DNA of 64,000 bases from Gammaproteobacteria bacterium (GTDB lineage Bacteria; Pseudomonadota; Gammaproteobacteria; Arenicellales; UBA868), in contig JAKUQR010000007.1 of assembly GCA_022450155.1 (NCBI GenBank), positions 82,894 to 146,893 on the forward strand. The letters run 5' to 3'. Positions within the stretch are counted from its first letter, which is position 1. Every line of letters begins with the position of its first letter. Below the pieces are notes generated by a model that was not told where the DNA came from, did not search any database, and saw nothing but the letters and a program-made list of their open reading frames with translations. Positions 42,660 through 51,495 of this stretch are shown here, in pieces. Position numbers and translations under genes: made by a program.

Positions 42660-43382
42660 TTGATTGACTTAGGTGTAAACATCGACCACGTAGCAACCCT
42701 AAGACAAGCCCGGGGCACGTCTTATCCTGAGCCAGCGCAAGCGGTTGTAATCGCCGAACAGTCGGGTGCTGATCTGATTACGCTGCACCTACGAGAGGAT
42801 CGCCGTCACATAGTGGACAGAGATGTTTACCTGCTGAAACAAATCATCCAGACACGCATGAATCTGGAAATGGCAGCGACCGAAGAAATGGTGAGAATCG
42901 CATGTGACGTTCAGCCGGAAGATGTCTGTATCGTGCCCGAAAAGCGTGAAGAACTGACCACCGAAGGCGGGCTCAATGTAATCGCCAACAGGACAGAACT
43001 AGAAGAACATATCGCCTGCCTAAAAGAGGCTGGGGTACGTGTCTCGTTGTTTATCGATCCGGACCCGGAGCAGATACACGCATCTTGTGAGGTCGGTGCG
43101 GAAGCGGTTGAGATCCACACTGGTGCTTTCGCCGATGCCGGCCGAGACAATCGTGAGGAAGAGCTCGGTCGGATAAAGGATGCTGTAGGTGTGGCATCAA
43201 AACTACCGCTTCGGGTAAATGGAGGCCACGGACTGCATTATCATAACGTGAGGTCTGTCGCGGCAATAGCGGGTTTTGCCGAGCTCAACATCGGCCATGC
43301 CATTATTGCACGGGCGGTGTTCTCAGGTCTCGGAGAGGCAGTGGCCGAAATGAAAAGGCTAATTGATTCGGTATCTTGCTAA
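42660..43382 (+). CDS. pdxJ: Pyridoxine 5'-phosphate synthase
   Basis: Makes pyridoxine 5'-phosphate from 1-deoxyxylulose 5-phosphate and 3-amino-2-oxopropyl phosphate, the last step of DXP-dependent vitamin B6 synthesis. The 240 residues form a TIM barrel with [16 protein letters not shown] (5-20), HLREDRRHI near 43 and GHGLHYHNV near 190. The start is TTG 42660 with GGGAGGG 9 bases upstream; no ATG precedes the conserved N-terminus. It ends tail to tail with yggX. Confidence 0.95.
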   Translation: MIDLGVNIDHVATLRQARGTSYPEPAQAVVIAEQSGADLITLHLREDRRHIVDRDVYLLKQIIQTRMNLEMAATEEMVRIACDVQPEDVCIVPEKREELTTEGGLNVIANRTELEEHIACLKEAGVRVSLFIDPDPEQIHASCEVGAEAVEIHTGAFADAGRDNREEELGRIKDAVGVASKLPLRVNGGHGLHYHNVRSVAAIAGFAELNIGHAIIARAVFSGLGEAVAEMKRLIDSVSC

Positions 43383-43403
43383 AAAGGGTCTATTTCTTTT
43401 TAG
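43379..43403. terminator. AT-rich inverted repeat between pdxJ and yggX
   Basis: CTAAAAAG (43379-43386) and CTTTTTAG (43396-43403) are perfect inverted repeats around a 9-base loop, spanning both converging stop codons. The stem is weak, and the T tract lies within the stem. It may serve as a bidirectional terminator, but this is uncertain. Confidence 0.35.
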
Positions 43404-43665
43404 GTCCAAATCCTTGTGGCACGTCCCCGAGGTCGCCCTCGCCAAAGAGGAAACCAACCATATGCTGTTCAATGTGGTCGAGATTTTCTGGATCAGCCGA
43501 AGACAGTTGATTTTCATTAATGATCAGGACGAGTCGTTCAAGCCACTGCGTCCAGCCCTCTTTTGAAACGTTCTCAAGAATTCTCTGGCCGAGTTCGCCC
43601 GGGTAGGGTGCTGTGTCGAGTGCATCAGCTTCTCGTTCGAGAACAACGCATTGTACAGTTGCCAT
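43390..43665 (-). CDS. yggX: Fe(2+)-trafficking / oxidative damage protection protein YggX
   Basis: Small protein linked to protection of Fe-S enzymes from oxidants. I start at ATG 43665, giving 91 residues that begin MATVQCVVLEREADALD, matching the family N-terminus with its single conserved Cys; the frame continues 23 codons further up without similarity. PYPGELGQRI and SKEGWTQWLERLVLIINE are family blocks. It faces the Fe-S carrier gene at 43800 across 134 bases. Confidence 0.92.
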   Translation of the reverse strand: MATVQCVVLEREADALDTAPYPGELGQRILENVSKEGWTQWLERLVLIINENQLSSADPENLDHIEQHMVGFLFGEGDLGDVPQGFGPKKK

Positions 43666-43799
43666 GGTAGAATGAGCGTATATTGATTGTGGCGTTAAGC
43701 AGCCATCATAACCAGTATCCGCCACATTCGGCAAACTAGGGATGGTCTCAGAGTTGGATTGATCTGCGTGCCAACCTTATAAAATACGGGGACTATGCT

Positions 43800-44156
43800 A
43801 TGAATTCGATTTTACCTGAACAGTTGGCGGTCACTGCGCCCGCGCGAGCTAAAATCGCACAAATGCTGCAAGAGGCCGACGAGTCGATTGATTCGGTCAG
43901 AATATTTGTATCTGGTGGTGGTTGTGGCGGTATGAATTATGGTATGACCTTTGCCGAAGCTCTGGAGAAAAGGGATTGTGTTCTAGAAGATGCGGAAGGT
44001 TGTAAACTGGTTGTTGATCCAATAGCACTTTGTTATTTACAGGGTGCAGAAGTCGACTATGTCAACGATGGGGTTAACACCAGTTTTGTATTCAATAATG
44101 TGTTTAAGGCAGTTGGTGGCAGTGGCGCCTGCGGTGGTTGCGGTGGGGCACACTAG
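43800..44156 (+). CDS. A-type iron-sulfur cluster carrier (HesB/IscA/ErpA family)
   Basis: Likely accepts and delivers Fe-S clusters to apoproteins. The 118 residues have the family core with the first ligand Cys in VSGGGCGGMNYGM near residue 42, a VVDPIALCYLQGAEVDYV segment, and a Cys pair near the end in SGACGGCGGAH. The C-terminal pair is CxxC, whereas IscA and ErpA have CxC; the rest of the fold looks normal. ATG at 43800. It diverges from yggX, another iron-related gene. Confidence 0.85.
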   Translation: MNSILPEQLAVTAPARAKIAQMLQEADESIDSVRIFVSGGGCGGMNYGMTFAEALEKRDCVLEDAEGCKLVVDPIALCYLQGAEVDYVNDGVNTSFVFNNVFKAVGGSGACGGCGGAH

Positions 44157-44216
44157 GTAGGTTTCGCGCTCCCCCAGCGGGCCTGATTTTAGACGAATGT
44201 TCTACCGAAGGCTTCC

Positions 44217-45515
44217 GTGAAGCAGGCAAAGCGGATACTGCTCATTACACCTTATGGAAGTTATAGAACTGCCGCATATGTAACAGTAACAGGGCAATTG
44301 GGTTTTGACTGTATCATTGCTTCAACCGGGTACCATGCGGTTTCACATGCGCCGGGTAGCACAATTATCAGTTTAGAGGGCGGCAGTACCAATTTAGATT
44401 TGGGCCGACTGCAGAAGCAACATCGCCGTACTCCTTTTCAGGGTGTTATCGCAACAGACGATTCTGTCGTAGAGATCGCTGCTGCGTTGACTGAACGTTT
44501 ACGTCTACCGGGGAATTCAGTCGAAGCCGTTCGTCGCACCTGTCGCAAAGACTTGCTCAAGAAAGCATTGCTTAACTCCCCTGTACTTTCCCCAAAGGGA
44601 TTCGAAGTAGGGCTAGATCGTCCCTATGAATCCCAGATTTTATTTGCCTCTTATCCCTGCGTCGCCAAGCCTTTGACGTTATCAGCCAGTCGAGGGGTGA
44701 TAAGAGCCGATAATTCTGAGCAGTTGAAGGCAGCACTGGCAAGAATCTGGAGGCTGATTCAAAAAGAAGGCGAAGACGACTACCCTGTCGCTCTGGTAGA
44801 GCAATTTATATCAGGAAAGGAAATCGCTGTAGAAGGATTACTTTCGGACGGTGACCTGAGCACTTTAGCAATTTTTGACAAGCCGATTCCATTAAATGGC
44901 CCCTACTTTGAGGAAACGATATACGTCACACCATCGGCATTGAGTGAGACTGAACAACAAGAGGTGCAAGCAGTGCTATCCCAAGCCTGTCAACTGCTAG
45001 AACTGCGGCAGGGTCCCGTACACGCCGAATTTCGGTTGAATGAGCAAGGAATCTGGATAATCGATATAGCCAGCCGATCGATCGGTGGGCAATGTAGTCA
45101 GCTGATAAGGGCCGGTACCGGCGTTACGCTTGAAGAGTTGATTGTCAGGAATTCAGTAGGCGAAAATGCCACAAACCAGGTAATCAAAAAGGCGGTCGGT
45201 GTGATGATGATACCAGTACCTGGAAGTGGGGGAATTCTTAGAAGGATAGAAGGACTCGGAAATGCAGCCCGGGTATCCGGTGTCACGGGCGTGGAGCTAG
45301 ATGCCAGGCCGGGCCAGATTCTGACGCCCTGGCCAGAGGGTTGCGCCTATCCAGGATTTATTTTTGCTGAAGCAAAGTCAACAGACAAAGTTATCAGAGC
45401 ACTGAAGCTTGCACATGCAGAACTGAAATTTGTATATTCGCCATCTTTGCCGGTTCGTGTGGCGGCAGCAACATCTAGGTCGCAACAAACTAGAACTGGT
45501 AACGTGCGCCAATAG
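44217..45515 (+). CDS. ATP-grasp domain carboxylate-amine/thiol ligase, substrate unknown
   Basis: A 432-residue ATP-grasp enzyme. It has an N-terminal Rossmann-like pre-ATP domain (RILLITPYGSYRTAAYV), the ATP-binding centre with PCVAKPLTLSASRGV (Lys near 147) and LVEQFISGKEIAVEG near 193, and the Mg-binding end HAEFRLNEQGIWIID...ASRSIGG near 265-290. The layout resembles BacD/L-amino-acid ligase and carbamoyl-phosphate-synthase-like ligases, which join a carboxylate to an amine through an acyl phosphate. The start is GTG 44217. Its 3' end overlaps the converging gene by 26 bases. Nothing nearby names the substrate. Confidence 0.75.
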   Translation: MKQAKRILLITPYGSYRTAAYVTVTGQLGFDCIIASTGYHAVSHAPGSTIISLEGGSTNLDLGRLQKQHRRTPFQGVIATDDSVVEIAAALTERLRLPGNSVEAVRRTCRKDLLKKALLNSPVLSPKGFEVGLDRPYESQILFASYPCVAKPLTLSASRGVIRADNSEQLKAALARIWRLIQKEGEDDYPVALVEQFISGKEIAVEGLLSDGDLSTLAIFDKPIPLNGPYFEETIYVTPSALSETEQQEVQAVLSQACQLLELRQGPVHAEFRLNEQGIWIIDIASRSIGGQCSQLIRAGTGVTLEELIVRNSVGENATNQVIKKAVGVMMIPVPGSGGILRRIEGLGNAARVSGVTGVELDARPGQILTPWPEGCAYPGFIFAEAKSTDKVIRALKLAHAELKFVYSPSLPVRVAAATSRSQQTRTGNVRQ

Positions 45516-46050
45516 AAATTATGTTGGCCTCACCTGTCAAACGATTGCCCAGGAATTCAAGTTCTATATTGAAGGCGCCATGCTCACCTAGACGCAGGCC
45601 AATTGCGCCTCGGTACTCTAAGTCGATATTCTGAGTATCATTAAAGTAGTTTTGAAGACCATTTGTGTTTGTATACAATGGTCCGCCGACGAGTCCTCGA
45701 AAATAGAAGTTACCGCTAGATCTATACGACAGATACACACCAACATCTTCAAGCGAAAAAGACTGCTGATAAGGATCAGTACGAAGTGCAGTGGTGGAGG
45801 CTGCTGTTCCATTGGTCCTTCCCACGAGGAAGGATAGAGCCGGGAAACGACTATGAATATGGAAAAGGGGTTGCTGACTGGCATCGCCAGAAAAGCTATT
45901 GAAGATGATTGTGTCCCCGGTCGCGGTATAACCAGTCGGATATCCCCAGTCACTCAATTGCAAGGCTTGCAGACCGGTTTGCCCGAATGTGAGTCCAGAT
46001 ACGCACAGACACAGCAGCCCTAGGAGCAGTCGTATCAATTTTGTATGCAT
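45490..46050 (-). CDS. Predicted outer-membrane beta-barrel protein, unknown
   Basis: 186 residues with a clear signal peptide (KLIRLLLGLLCLCVSG then LTFG, cleavage near residue 23). The rest is rich in alternating aromatic/hydrophobic residues and ends with YQF, the C-terminal Phe signal of outer-membrane barrels. Strand-like segments such as VGVYLSYRSSGNFYFRGLVG and GAFNIELEFLGNRLTG are visible. I recognise no named family. It is convergent with the ATP-grasp gene and has a palindrome just upstream of its start. Confidence 0.65.
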   Translation of the reverse strand: MHTKLIRLLLGLLCLCVSGLTFGQTGLQALQLSDWGYPTGYTATGDTIIFNSFSGDASQQPLFHIHSRFPALSFLVGRTNGTAASTTALRTDPYQQSFSLEDVGVYLSYRSSGNFYFRGLVGGPLYTNTNGLQNYFNDTQNIDLEYRGAIGLRLGEHGAFNIELEFLGNRLTGEANIISIGARYQF

Positions 46051-46070
46051 GGGTATAAGGGTTAACGCTT

Positions 46071-46085
46071 ATTGACAGAGTCAAT
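46071..46085. promoter_or_regulatory. 15-base palindrome upstream of the outer-membrane gene
   Basis: ATTGACAGAGTCAAT is two perfect 6-base arms around AGA, 20 bases upstream of the ATG at 46050. Read on the minus strand it contains TTGACT, which could be a -35 element, so a dimeric repressor or activator could bind here. No regulator gene is adjacent. Confidence 0.35.
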
Positions 46086-46243
46086 TATATCACGGTGCGT
46101 TCATCTATGTCGAAAGGATCATATAAATGATATGCGTGTAATCAACTATTTACAGCTGTTATGTAAAATAGAATGTCACATTGTTGGTGGAAATATCTGT
46201 GCAGGACAGAAAGCGAATTTCACTGGGTTGGTGCTCGAATCCG

Positions 46244-47647
46244 CTACAAGTCTTTTATTGTCGCGCCGCCGCCATGCTGGAATACCACTGATTGTTTGCG
46301 GGTAAACCGTGTAATACCTTCTGGGCCATATCGTGATCCACCAAGACCGGAATTCTTGAAGCTCATCTTTTCCGCCGACTCGTGTGCACTGCCGATCAGG
46401 TCGACATCGTTGCAATAGATCCCACCAGCGTCTAGGGTCAGAGCCACGGCTTCGGATTTATCCAAGTCGCCAAAAACTGCCGCGCTAAGCCCGTACTCTG
46501 AATCATTGGCCAGATAGACTGCTTCCGAAGTTTCTTTAAACGTCATGATGGGTATGATGGGTGCGCATGTTTCTTTTCTCATCAATAACATTGAATGATC
46601 GACATCGGTGACGATCGTCGGTCGGAGCCAGCTGCCGCCGTGTTGTTCAATGACGCCACCTGTCAAAAAGCTGGCATGTTTTTCCTTTGCATCGTTCAGA
46701 TGCTTGTCTATGATCTGAATCTGCTTAGCAGAAATAATCGGCCCTATAGCGCCCTTGGCAGGGTCTTCTATATTGAGTGTAATTTTCTCAGCCAAGGACG
46801 AGATGAGATGGATGAAATTCGAAGCTAACGACTCGTGGACGTATACTCTTTCAATTGAAAAACAGGCCTGGCCTGTGTTTACGGTCGCGCAATGCAAAAT
46901 CGCCTGTGCGGCGCGTTCAATATCAGCACTTTCCAGAACGATAGCGGGGTCTTTCCCACCAAGTTCCAAGAACGCCGGTTTTAACTGGCTGGCTGCACGT
47001 GCAGCAACCTGTCGGCCTGTTTCAACACTGCCGGTGAAATTGACCGCATCCACAAGATCGATGAGATTGTTTCCAGTAAACGCTGTACCCGGAACAACAT
47101 CGACTACGGTATGTAATCCAGCTATGTCACCCAGGACTTGATTAACGGCTTCGATAAACCGAGGCGTGATTTCACTGGGTTTGACGATGACAGAGCAGCC
47201 AGCTAGAAGCGCTGGTACAGCATCCAGAAACGAAAGAATCAGAGGATAGTTCCACGGCGAAATGACGCCAACGACAGAATAAGGCACAAAGACCTGCAAA
47301 TGAGAAACGTCTGCGCTGCCGGATTGCATACGTTTGCTCTGTAGTATGTCGATCGCTTGGCTCACTCGGCCGTGTGTTATTGCTTGGAGAGCGTCAACTT
47401 CCATCACCGACAGGCCCCAACGGCCGGTGTCGACACACAGTGCCTGTGTCAATTGATCTTTATGCCTGGCAAGTCCATCGGCAAACTGCCTGAGAATCTC
47501 TCCCCTGTCGCTGACATGTAAAGAAGACCAGTCGACCTGATTGTCGCGAAGTCGGGATATTCTGGACGCGAGTTCACGTTTTGTGGGTTCCACGAATGCA
47601 TAGTCGATGTCGCCCGTATGGGGGTTTCTTACCGGTATTTGTGTCAT
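46244..47647 (-). CDS. NAD(P)-dependent aldehyde dehydrogenase
   Basis: Oxidises an aldehyde to the acid. From ATG 47647 it has 467 residues; a TTG at 47674 would add nine. Motifs are VISPWNYPLILS, GCSVIVKPSE, NFTGSVETGRQVA, the general-base Glu in LELGGKDPA and the catalytic Cys in NTGQACFS near residue 273. It belongs to the broad class-3/coniferyl-aldehyde-like group; the substrate cannot be read from sequence. It diverges from an FAD oxidoreductase gene 100 bases away, which could produce the aldehyde. The 157 bases past its stop, up to the palindrome, hold nothing I can name. Confidence 0.88.
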   Translation of the reverse strand: MTQIPVRNPHTGDIDYAFVEPTKRELASRISRLRDNQVDWSSLHVSDRGEILRQFADGLARHKDQLTQALCVDTGRWGLSVMEVDALQAITHGRVSQAIDILQSKRMQSGSADVSHLQVFVPYSVVGVISPWNYPLILSFLDAVPALLAGCSVIVKPSEITPRFIEAVNQVLGDIAGLHTVVDVVPGTAFTGNNLIDLVDAVNFTGSVETGRQVAARAASQLKPAFLELGGKDPAIVLESADIERAAQAILHCATVNTGQACFSIERVYVHESLASNFIHLISSLAEKITLNIEDPAKGAIGPIISAKQIQIIDKHLNDAKEKHASFLTGGVIEQHGGSWLRPTIVTDVDHSMLLMRKETCAPIIPIMTFKETSEAVYLANDSEYGLSAAVFGDLDKSEAVALTLDAGGIYCNDVDLIGSAHESAEKMSFKNSGLGGSRYGPEGITRFTRKQSVVFQHGGGATIKDL

Positions 47648-47747
47648 AGCGAGGTGAGTATTTACTAGAGTCAAAATAACGCTGTTGCTTTAAGAGGACA
47701 TTACCGGACTTAGGATAACTCAGATTGTTGCAGAATACGGTTTACGT

Positions 47748-49064
47748 ATGAAGATTACAGTGATCGGTGCTGGACTGGCTGGGTTAACCGCAGCACATCG
47801 ACTTCAGCAGGCAGGATTCTCTGTCAATGTTCTCGAGAAATCGCAGTCTCCAGGGGGCAGGATGGCAGAAGCCCACGACCTTGGATTGAATTATCTAACT
47901 GGTGCGCGGCTGATCTACTCATTCAGTAAATCTGTTATGCGGTTGGTTCGAGAACTTGATCTGGCAGGCCAACTCCGTCATGGACTGACGACCCCTGTAT
48001 CGACCTGTTCACTGATGGGTGAACATCCAGTCCAGATGAGCCCGGGACCTCGGTTGATCTTCAACTCGCCACTGAGTGGTGGCCAGAGGTGGCGCCTCCT
48101 GCAACTGGCACTGTGGTTGGCTGCGCGGCGTTTCTCAGTAAATCCAGATCGGTTATTGGATTGGCATGATTACGACGAAGGATCACTGTACGAGTTCTTC
48201 AATCAAAGGTCTCTGGGTCAGGTTTCTAAGATATACATAGAGCCAATTTTTCGTGGTGCCCGGGGCTGGCGCATGACCGATGTATCTCCAGTATTTTTTC
48301 TCAGCACGGCAGCTCATATGCATGGAGCCAGCGCTTACACGTTCGACGATGGAATAGGTGCGCTCACCGAGCGACTCGCACAAAGCTTAGATGTAACATA
48401 TTGCGCAGATGTCAAAAATGTGATTCGAACTGTATCGGGGGGTTGTGAGCTCTCTTATGAGTTGAAAGGCTTGTTGTATTCAGCATGCGCTGATCTGGTG
48501 ATCTGTGCGGTACCCGGTCCTTTATCGGCAAGGATTGTCTCAGAGCCTACGCTTGAAGAGGCTCAGTTTTTCAAGTCTGTGAAATACAGCAGTGGGTATA
48601 TTGTGCATTTCGGCATCAACCGATCTGTTGAACCGTATGTCCGTTTCCTTAGTCGGGATGTAAACACTTCAATAGCGGCGGTAGAAGTTGTCGATCAATC
48701 TAGAACTGCCTCAAGTTATCTTAGTCGCATATCTGTTTATTTATCACCTGAGATGGTTATAGATCTGAAAAATAAGCCGGTAGTTGATGGAGAGTTGCCT
48801 TCTATTTGGAATGATTTGCCGGATGATGTCGCAAGGCACCTCGAGCCTGGTTATGGGCATGTTGTTCAGCAGAGGATACAAAATATGTTGCCCCTGTTCT
48901 ATCCGGGTTACCTTAAGGAACTGAGTGCGTTTGAACGTTATCAAACTAATAGTAGAAAGCAGATCTATTATGCGGGTGACTATCTGTCCCATGCTCTCCT
49001 CGGAGGCGCCTGTCGAAGTGGTGAAGACATAGCACAAGCTGTTATTTCCAATTGGTCTGGCTGA
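47748..49064 (+). CDS. FAD-dependent amine oxidase/protoporphyrinogen-oxidase-like protein
   Basis: 438 residues with an N-terminal dinucleotide-binding fold (VIGAGLAGLTAAHRL, 5-19; Glu30 in VLEKSQSPGGRM binds ribose) and the C-terminal FAD motif YYAGDYLSHALLGGACRSGED. These are features of the flavin amine oxidase superfamily, which includes monoamine oxidases, protoporphyrinogen oxidase and phytoene desaturases. I see no family-specific residues that decide the substrate. It is divergent from the aldehyde dehydrogenase; an amine oxidase making an aldehyde for it would be a natural pair, but this is inference. Confidence 0.78.
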   Translation: MKITVIGAGLAGLTAAHRLQQAGFSVNVLEKSQSPGGRMAEAHDLGLNYLTGARLIYSFSKSVMRLVRELDLAGQLRHGLTTPVSTCSLMGEHPVQMSPGPRLIFNSPLSGGQRWRLLQLALWLAARRFSVNPDRLLDWHDYDEGSLYEFFNQRSLGQVSKIYIEPIFRGARGWRMTDVSPVFFLSTAAHMHGASAYTFDDGIGALTERLAQSLDVTYCADVKNVIRTVSGGCELSYELKGLLYSACADLVICAVPGPLSARIVSEPTLEEAQFFKSVKYSSGYIVHFGINRSVEPYVRFLSRDVNTSIAAVEVVDQSRTASSYLSRISVYLSPEMVIDLKNKPVVDGELPSIWNDLPDDVARHLEPGYGHVVQQRIQNMLPLFYPGYLKELSAFERYQTNSRKQIYYAGDYLSHALLGGACRSGEDIAQAVISNWSG

Positions 49065-49115
49065 ATCTTTAGCTCATTGGCATTGGGCTGATCGAGAACC
49101 AGCCCCTTAATACAT

Positions 49116-49123
49116 GCTATGAT
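49116..49123 (+). promoter_or_regulatory. Candidate extended -10 promoter for the binding-protein gene
   Basis: TGCTATGAT (49115-49123) is an extended -10 (TG, one base, TATGAT). The -35 region 17 bases upstream (AGAACC) is poor, as is often tolerated with an extended -10. It lies about 70 bases before the start at 49192. Confidence 0.35.
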
Positions 49124-49191
49124 TGTCGGGTAGTGGCGTTGGTTTGTAACGACGCTGCTCTGATTAATAAACCAAACAGAAGTGTGAGGAT

Positions 49192-50409
49192 ATGAGTATG
49201 AGACAAATGATGAAAAAGACAGTGAGTACAATGCGACGCACGATGGTCGCAGCTGCACTCGTATCGATTGCAGCAAGTCCAGTCTATGCCGGTGAGGTAA
49301 AGATTGGCGTGTTGAACGGTTTGACGGGGCCAATTCCAGATCTTTCTGCCGTAATCCTGGAAGCGGAACTAGCTGCTGCGGCATACATCAATGCGAACGG
49401 CGGTATGTGGGGAGGCGACACCCTCGTATTGGCGAGCGGTGATTCTGGTTGCGACGCGAAAGCTGCCGTAGACGCAGCAAATAAGATCGTCAATGTGGAG
49501 CAGGCTTCTATTATCGTGGGGCCTCTTTGTTCAGGCGCGACGATTGGTGCAACCCAAGCTGTAACCATTCCAGCAGGCGTGGTGAATATTTCACCGTCGG
49601 CGACTTCGCCTGCAATCACTGGACTAGACGATAACGATTTGGTATTCAGGGTCTGTCCCTCCGATGCGTATCAGGGTGTAACGATCGCAAAACTTGCGCG
49701 AAGCATGGGGTATTCGAAGCTGGCCACCACTTATGCAAATGATGACTATAACGCTGGTCTTCATGATGTTTTTGTCAAAGCATTCAAGGAGCTCGGTGGG
49801 ACAATAACGGGTGATCAGATGCATGAGGCGAATAAGGCATCTTACCGTTCCGAGCTTGCAACACTCTCGTCCGGTGGCCCTGAAGCGCTGGCTCTATTTG
49901 CGTATTACAATGGCAGTGGGATTACGATCATGCGTCAAAGCCTAGAAAACAGTTTTTTTAGTAAGTTTATCGGTGGCGACGGGATGATAGCGCAGGAGGT
50001 GATCGATGAAATTGGCGCCGACAATCTTGGCGATGCAGTTTTCACAAAAGGAACAGCCGACCAAAGTTCAAGCCATTTCAAGACCTTTGCCGGTCTGTTT
50101 GATCGGCCATCTGATCCTTATACCGCCCAAGCCTGGGATGCGGTAATGATCGCTGCACTGGCGCTGGAAAGTGCCGGTAGTGCAACACGAGATCTCATCG
50201 CTCATGTGCGGTCAGTAGCCAATGCACCAGGTGTTGAGGTGGGACCTGGGGATTGGGCTAAAGCCAAAGCACTCCTGGCTGCTGGGAAAGACATCAACTA
50301 TCAGGGCATCGCTGGCGAAAATGAGTTTGATGCTAACGGCGATGTTGCCGGTATCTACGGCAAAAGTGTTGTAAAAGATGGAAAGTGGGCGGAAACCTTG
50401 ATCGATTAG
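49192..50409 (+). CDS. Branched-chain amino-acid-type ABC transporter substrate-binding protein
   Basis: Periplasmic binding protein (type I fold, Leu/Ile/Val-binding family). Of 405 residues the first 30 or so form a signal peptide ending ASPVYA; the mature protein begins GEVKIGVLNGLTGPI, the usual first strand of this family. GPLCSGATIGATQAV and FRVCPSDAYQGVTIAKLA follow. Several Met codons (49192, 49198, 49207) could start it. It faces the four membrane and ATPase genes tail to tail across a terminator, an unusual split since these are usually one operon. The ligand may be an amino acid, amide or short carboxylate. Confidence 0.88.
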   Translation: MSMRQMMKKTVSTMRRTMVAAALVSIAASPVYAGEVKIGVLNGLTGPIPDLSAVILEAELAAAAYINANGGMWGGDTLVLASGDSGCDAKAAVDAANKIVNVEQASIIVGPLCSGATIGATQAVTIPAGVVNISPSATSPAITGLDDNDLVFRVCPSDAYQGVTIAKLARSMGYSKLATTYANDDYNAGLHDVFVKAFKELGGTITGDQMHEANKASYRSELATLSSGGPEALALFAYYNGSGITIMRQSLENSFFSKFIGGDGMIAQEVIDEIGADNLGDAVFTKGTADQSSSHFKTFAGLFDRPSDPYTAQAWDAVMIAALALESAGSATRDLIAHVRSVANAPGVEVGPGDWAKAKALLAAGKDINYQGIAGENEFDANGDVAGIYGKSVVKDGKWAETLID

Positions 50410-50438
50410 GCATCCGCAGTTTAAATTTGTTGAAGAAG

Positions 50439-50470
50439 ATAGCCCCCATTTAGTGGGGGCTATTTTTTCT
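50439..50470. terminator. Rho-independent terminator between binding-protein gene and livM
   Basis: ATAGCCCCCA (50439-50448) pairs perfectly with TGGGGGCTAT (50454-50463) around TTTAG, followed by TTTTTT (50463-50468). It ends the plus-strand binding-protein transcript. The perfect stem could also act on the minus-strand operon, where the following bases are less T-rich. Confidence 0.9.
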
Positions 50471-50483
50471 AGTAAATATATGG

Positions 50484-51494
50484 TTAGGTGAGCTTCGACT
50501 GGTTCGGTTTGGACAAGTGCGATCCGCTAAGAGGTTGCTTCTGCGCTCTGTTATCAGTGGTTGGCCGACGTTCGGGCAGGATGCCACCTGCATAGCGTTG
50601 TAGTACAACCTGCAACAGTAAACCAATCAGAAATATCCTGAAATAGGCGGCTTTAACGGCCAACTCTGCGGGCAAGCGACCAGTGAGTACCTCGCTGAAC
50701 GACCAAATCCCCCACAAGAGGAATGCCCCGAGTACGGCGCCTCGGTTATTACCGCTGCCACCGGCGATCAGCATAACCCAAACAAGGAAGGTTGTTGTCA
50801 AGGGTTCGGTCGCGCCAGGGCCAATGAACTTGATGTAGTGGGCCGTAAGTCCTCCCGCCAATCCCATTAATACGGATCCACAGACAAATGCTTCAATACG
50901 AAACCGTTCTACATTCTTTCCGGCAGCTCTTGCAGACTGTTCATTTTCTCGGATTGCAGTCATCAGACGACCCCAGGGCGCCAAACGTGCTCTTTCAATC
51001 AGAAAATAGAATACCGCGACTACAGCCAAGACTAACAACATGAAGCCGATTTTGTTCCAAGGTTCGGATAGGGTTTCGAAAGGAAGAGGAATTTTGGCAA
51101 TGCCGCGCGCACCGTTAGTGGCCCAGATCTCGTTTTTTAGGATCAGCCGGAAAATCTCACCGATCCCAATTGTTGCTATTGCTAGATAGTCACTTCTTAG
51201 GCGTATACACAGCAAGCTGACGAGCCAGGCAATAACTGCAGTCACGGCCATCGCGCCGACCAGACCCAATGCGATGGGTAGATCGTAACCGCCTAGATGA
51301 GACGTAGATTCAGCGGTGGTTAGGATGGCTGAGACATAGGCGCCTATAGCAAAAAATCCAGCAATTCCCGCGTTAAAAAGACCTGTGAAACCCCACTGGA
51401 TGTTGAGCCCCAGGCACATAATGGCGTAGATGCCACCCATCGTCATCAGTGACACAAAGTACAACATGTAGCCGTAGGCTTGTGCTGAGTCCAT
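50484..51494 (-). CDS. livM: Branched-chain amino-acid-type ABC transporter permease (LivM-like)
   Basis: Inner-membrane permease of a HAAT-family importer. The 336 residues have about eight hydrophobic helices and the LivM pattern GLNIQWGFTGLFNAGIAGF near 28-46 and a cytoplasmic loop with RLRSDYLAIATIGIGEIFR. The final 30 residues are polar and Arg/Lys/Gln rich. ATG at 51494 lies 1 base after the livH stop. Last gene of the livG-livF-livH-livM transcript. Confidence 0.9.
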   Translation of the reverse strand: MDSAQAYGYMLYFVSLMTMGGIYAIMCLGLNIQWGFTGLFNAGIAGFFAIGAYVSAILTTAESTSHLGGYDLPIALGLVGAMAVTAVIAWLVSLLCIRLRSDYLAIATIGIGEIFRLILKNEIWATNGARGIAKIPLPFETLSEPWNKIGFMLLVLAVVAVFYFLIERARLAPWGRLMTAIRENEQSARAAGKNVERFRIEAFVCGSVLMGLAGGLTAHYIKFIGPGATEPLTTTFLVWVMLIAGGSGNNRGAVLGAFLLWGIWSFSEVLTGRLPAELAVKAAYFRIFLIGLLLQVVLQRYAGGILPERRPTTDNRAQKQPLSGSHLSKPNQSKLT

Positions 51495-51495
51495 C

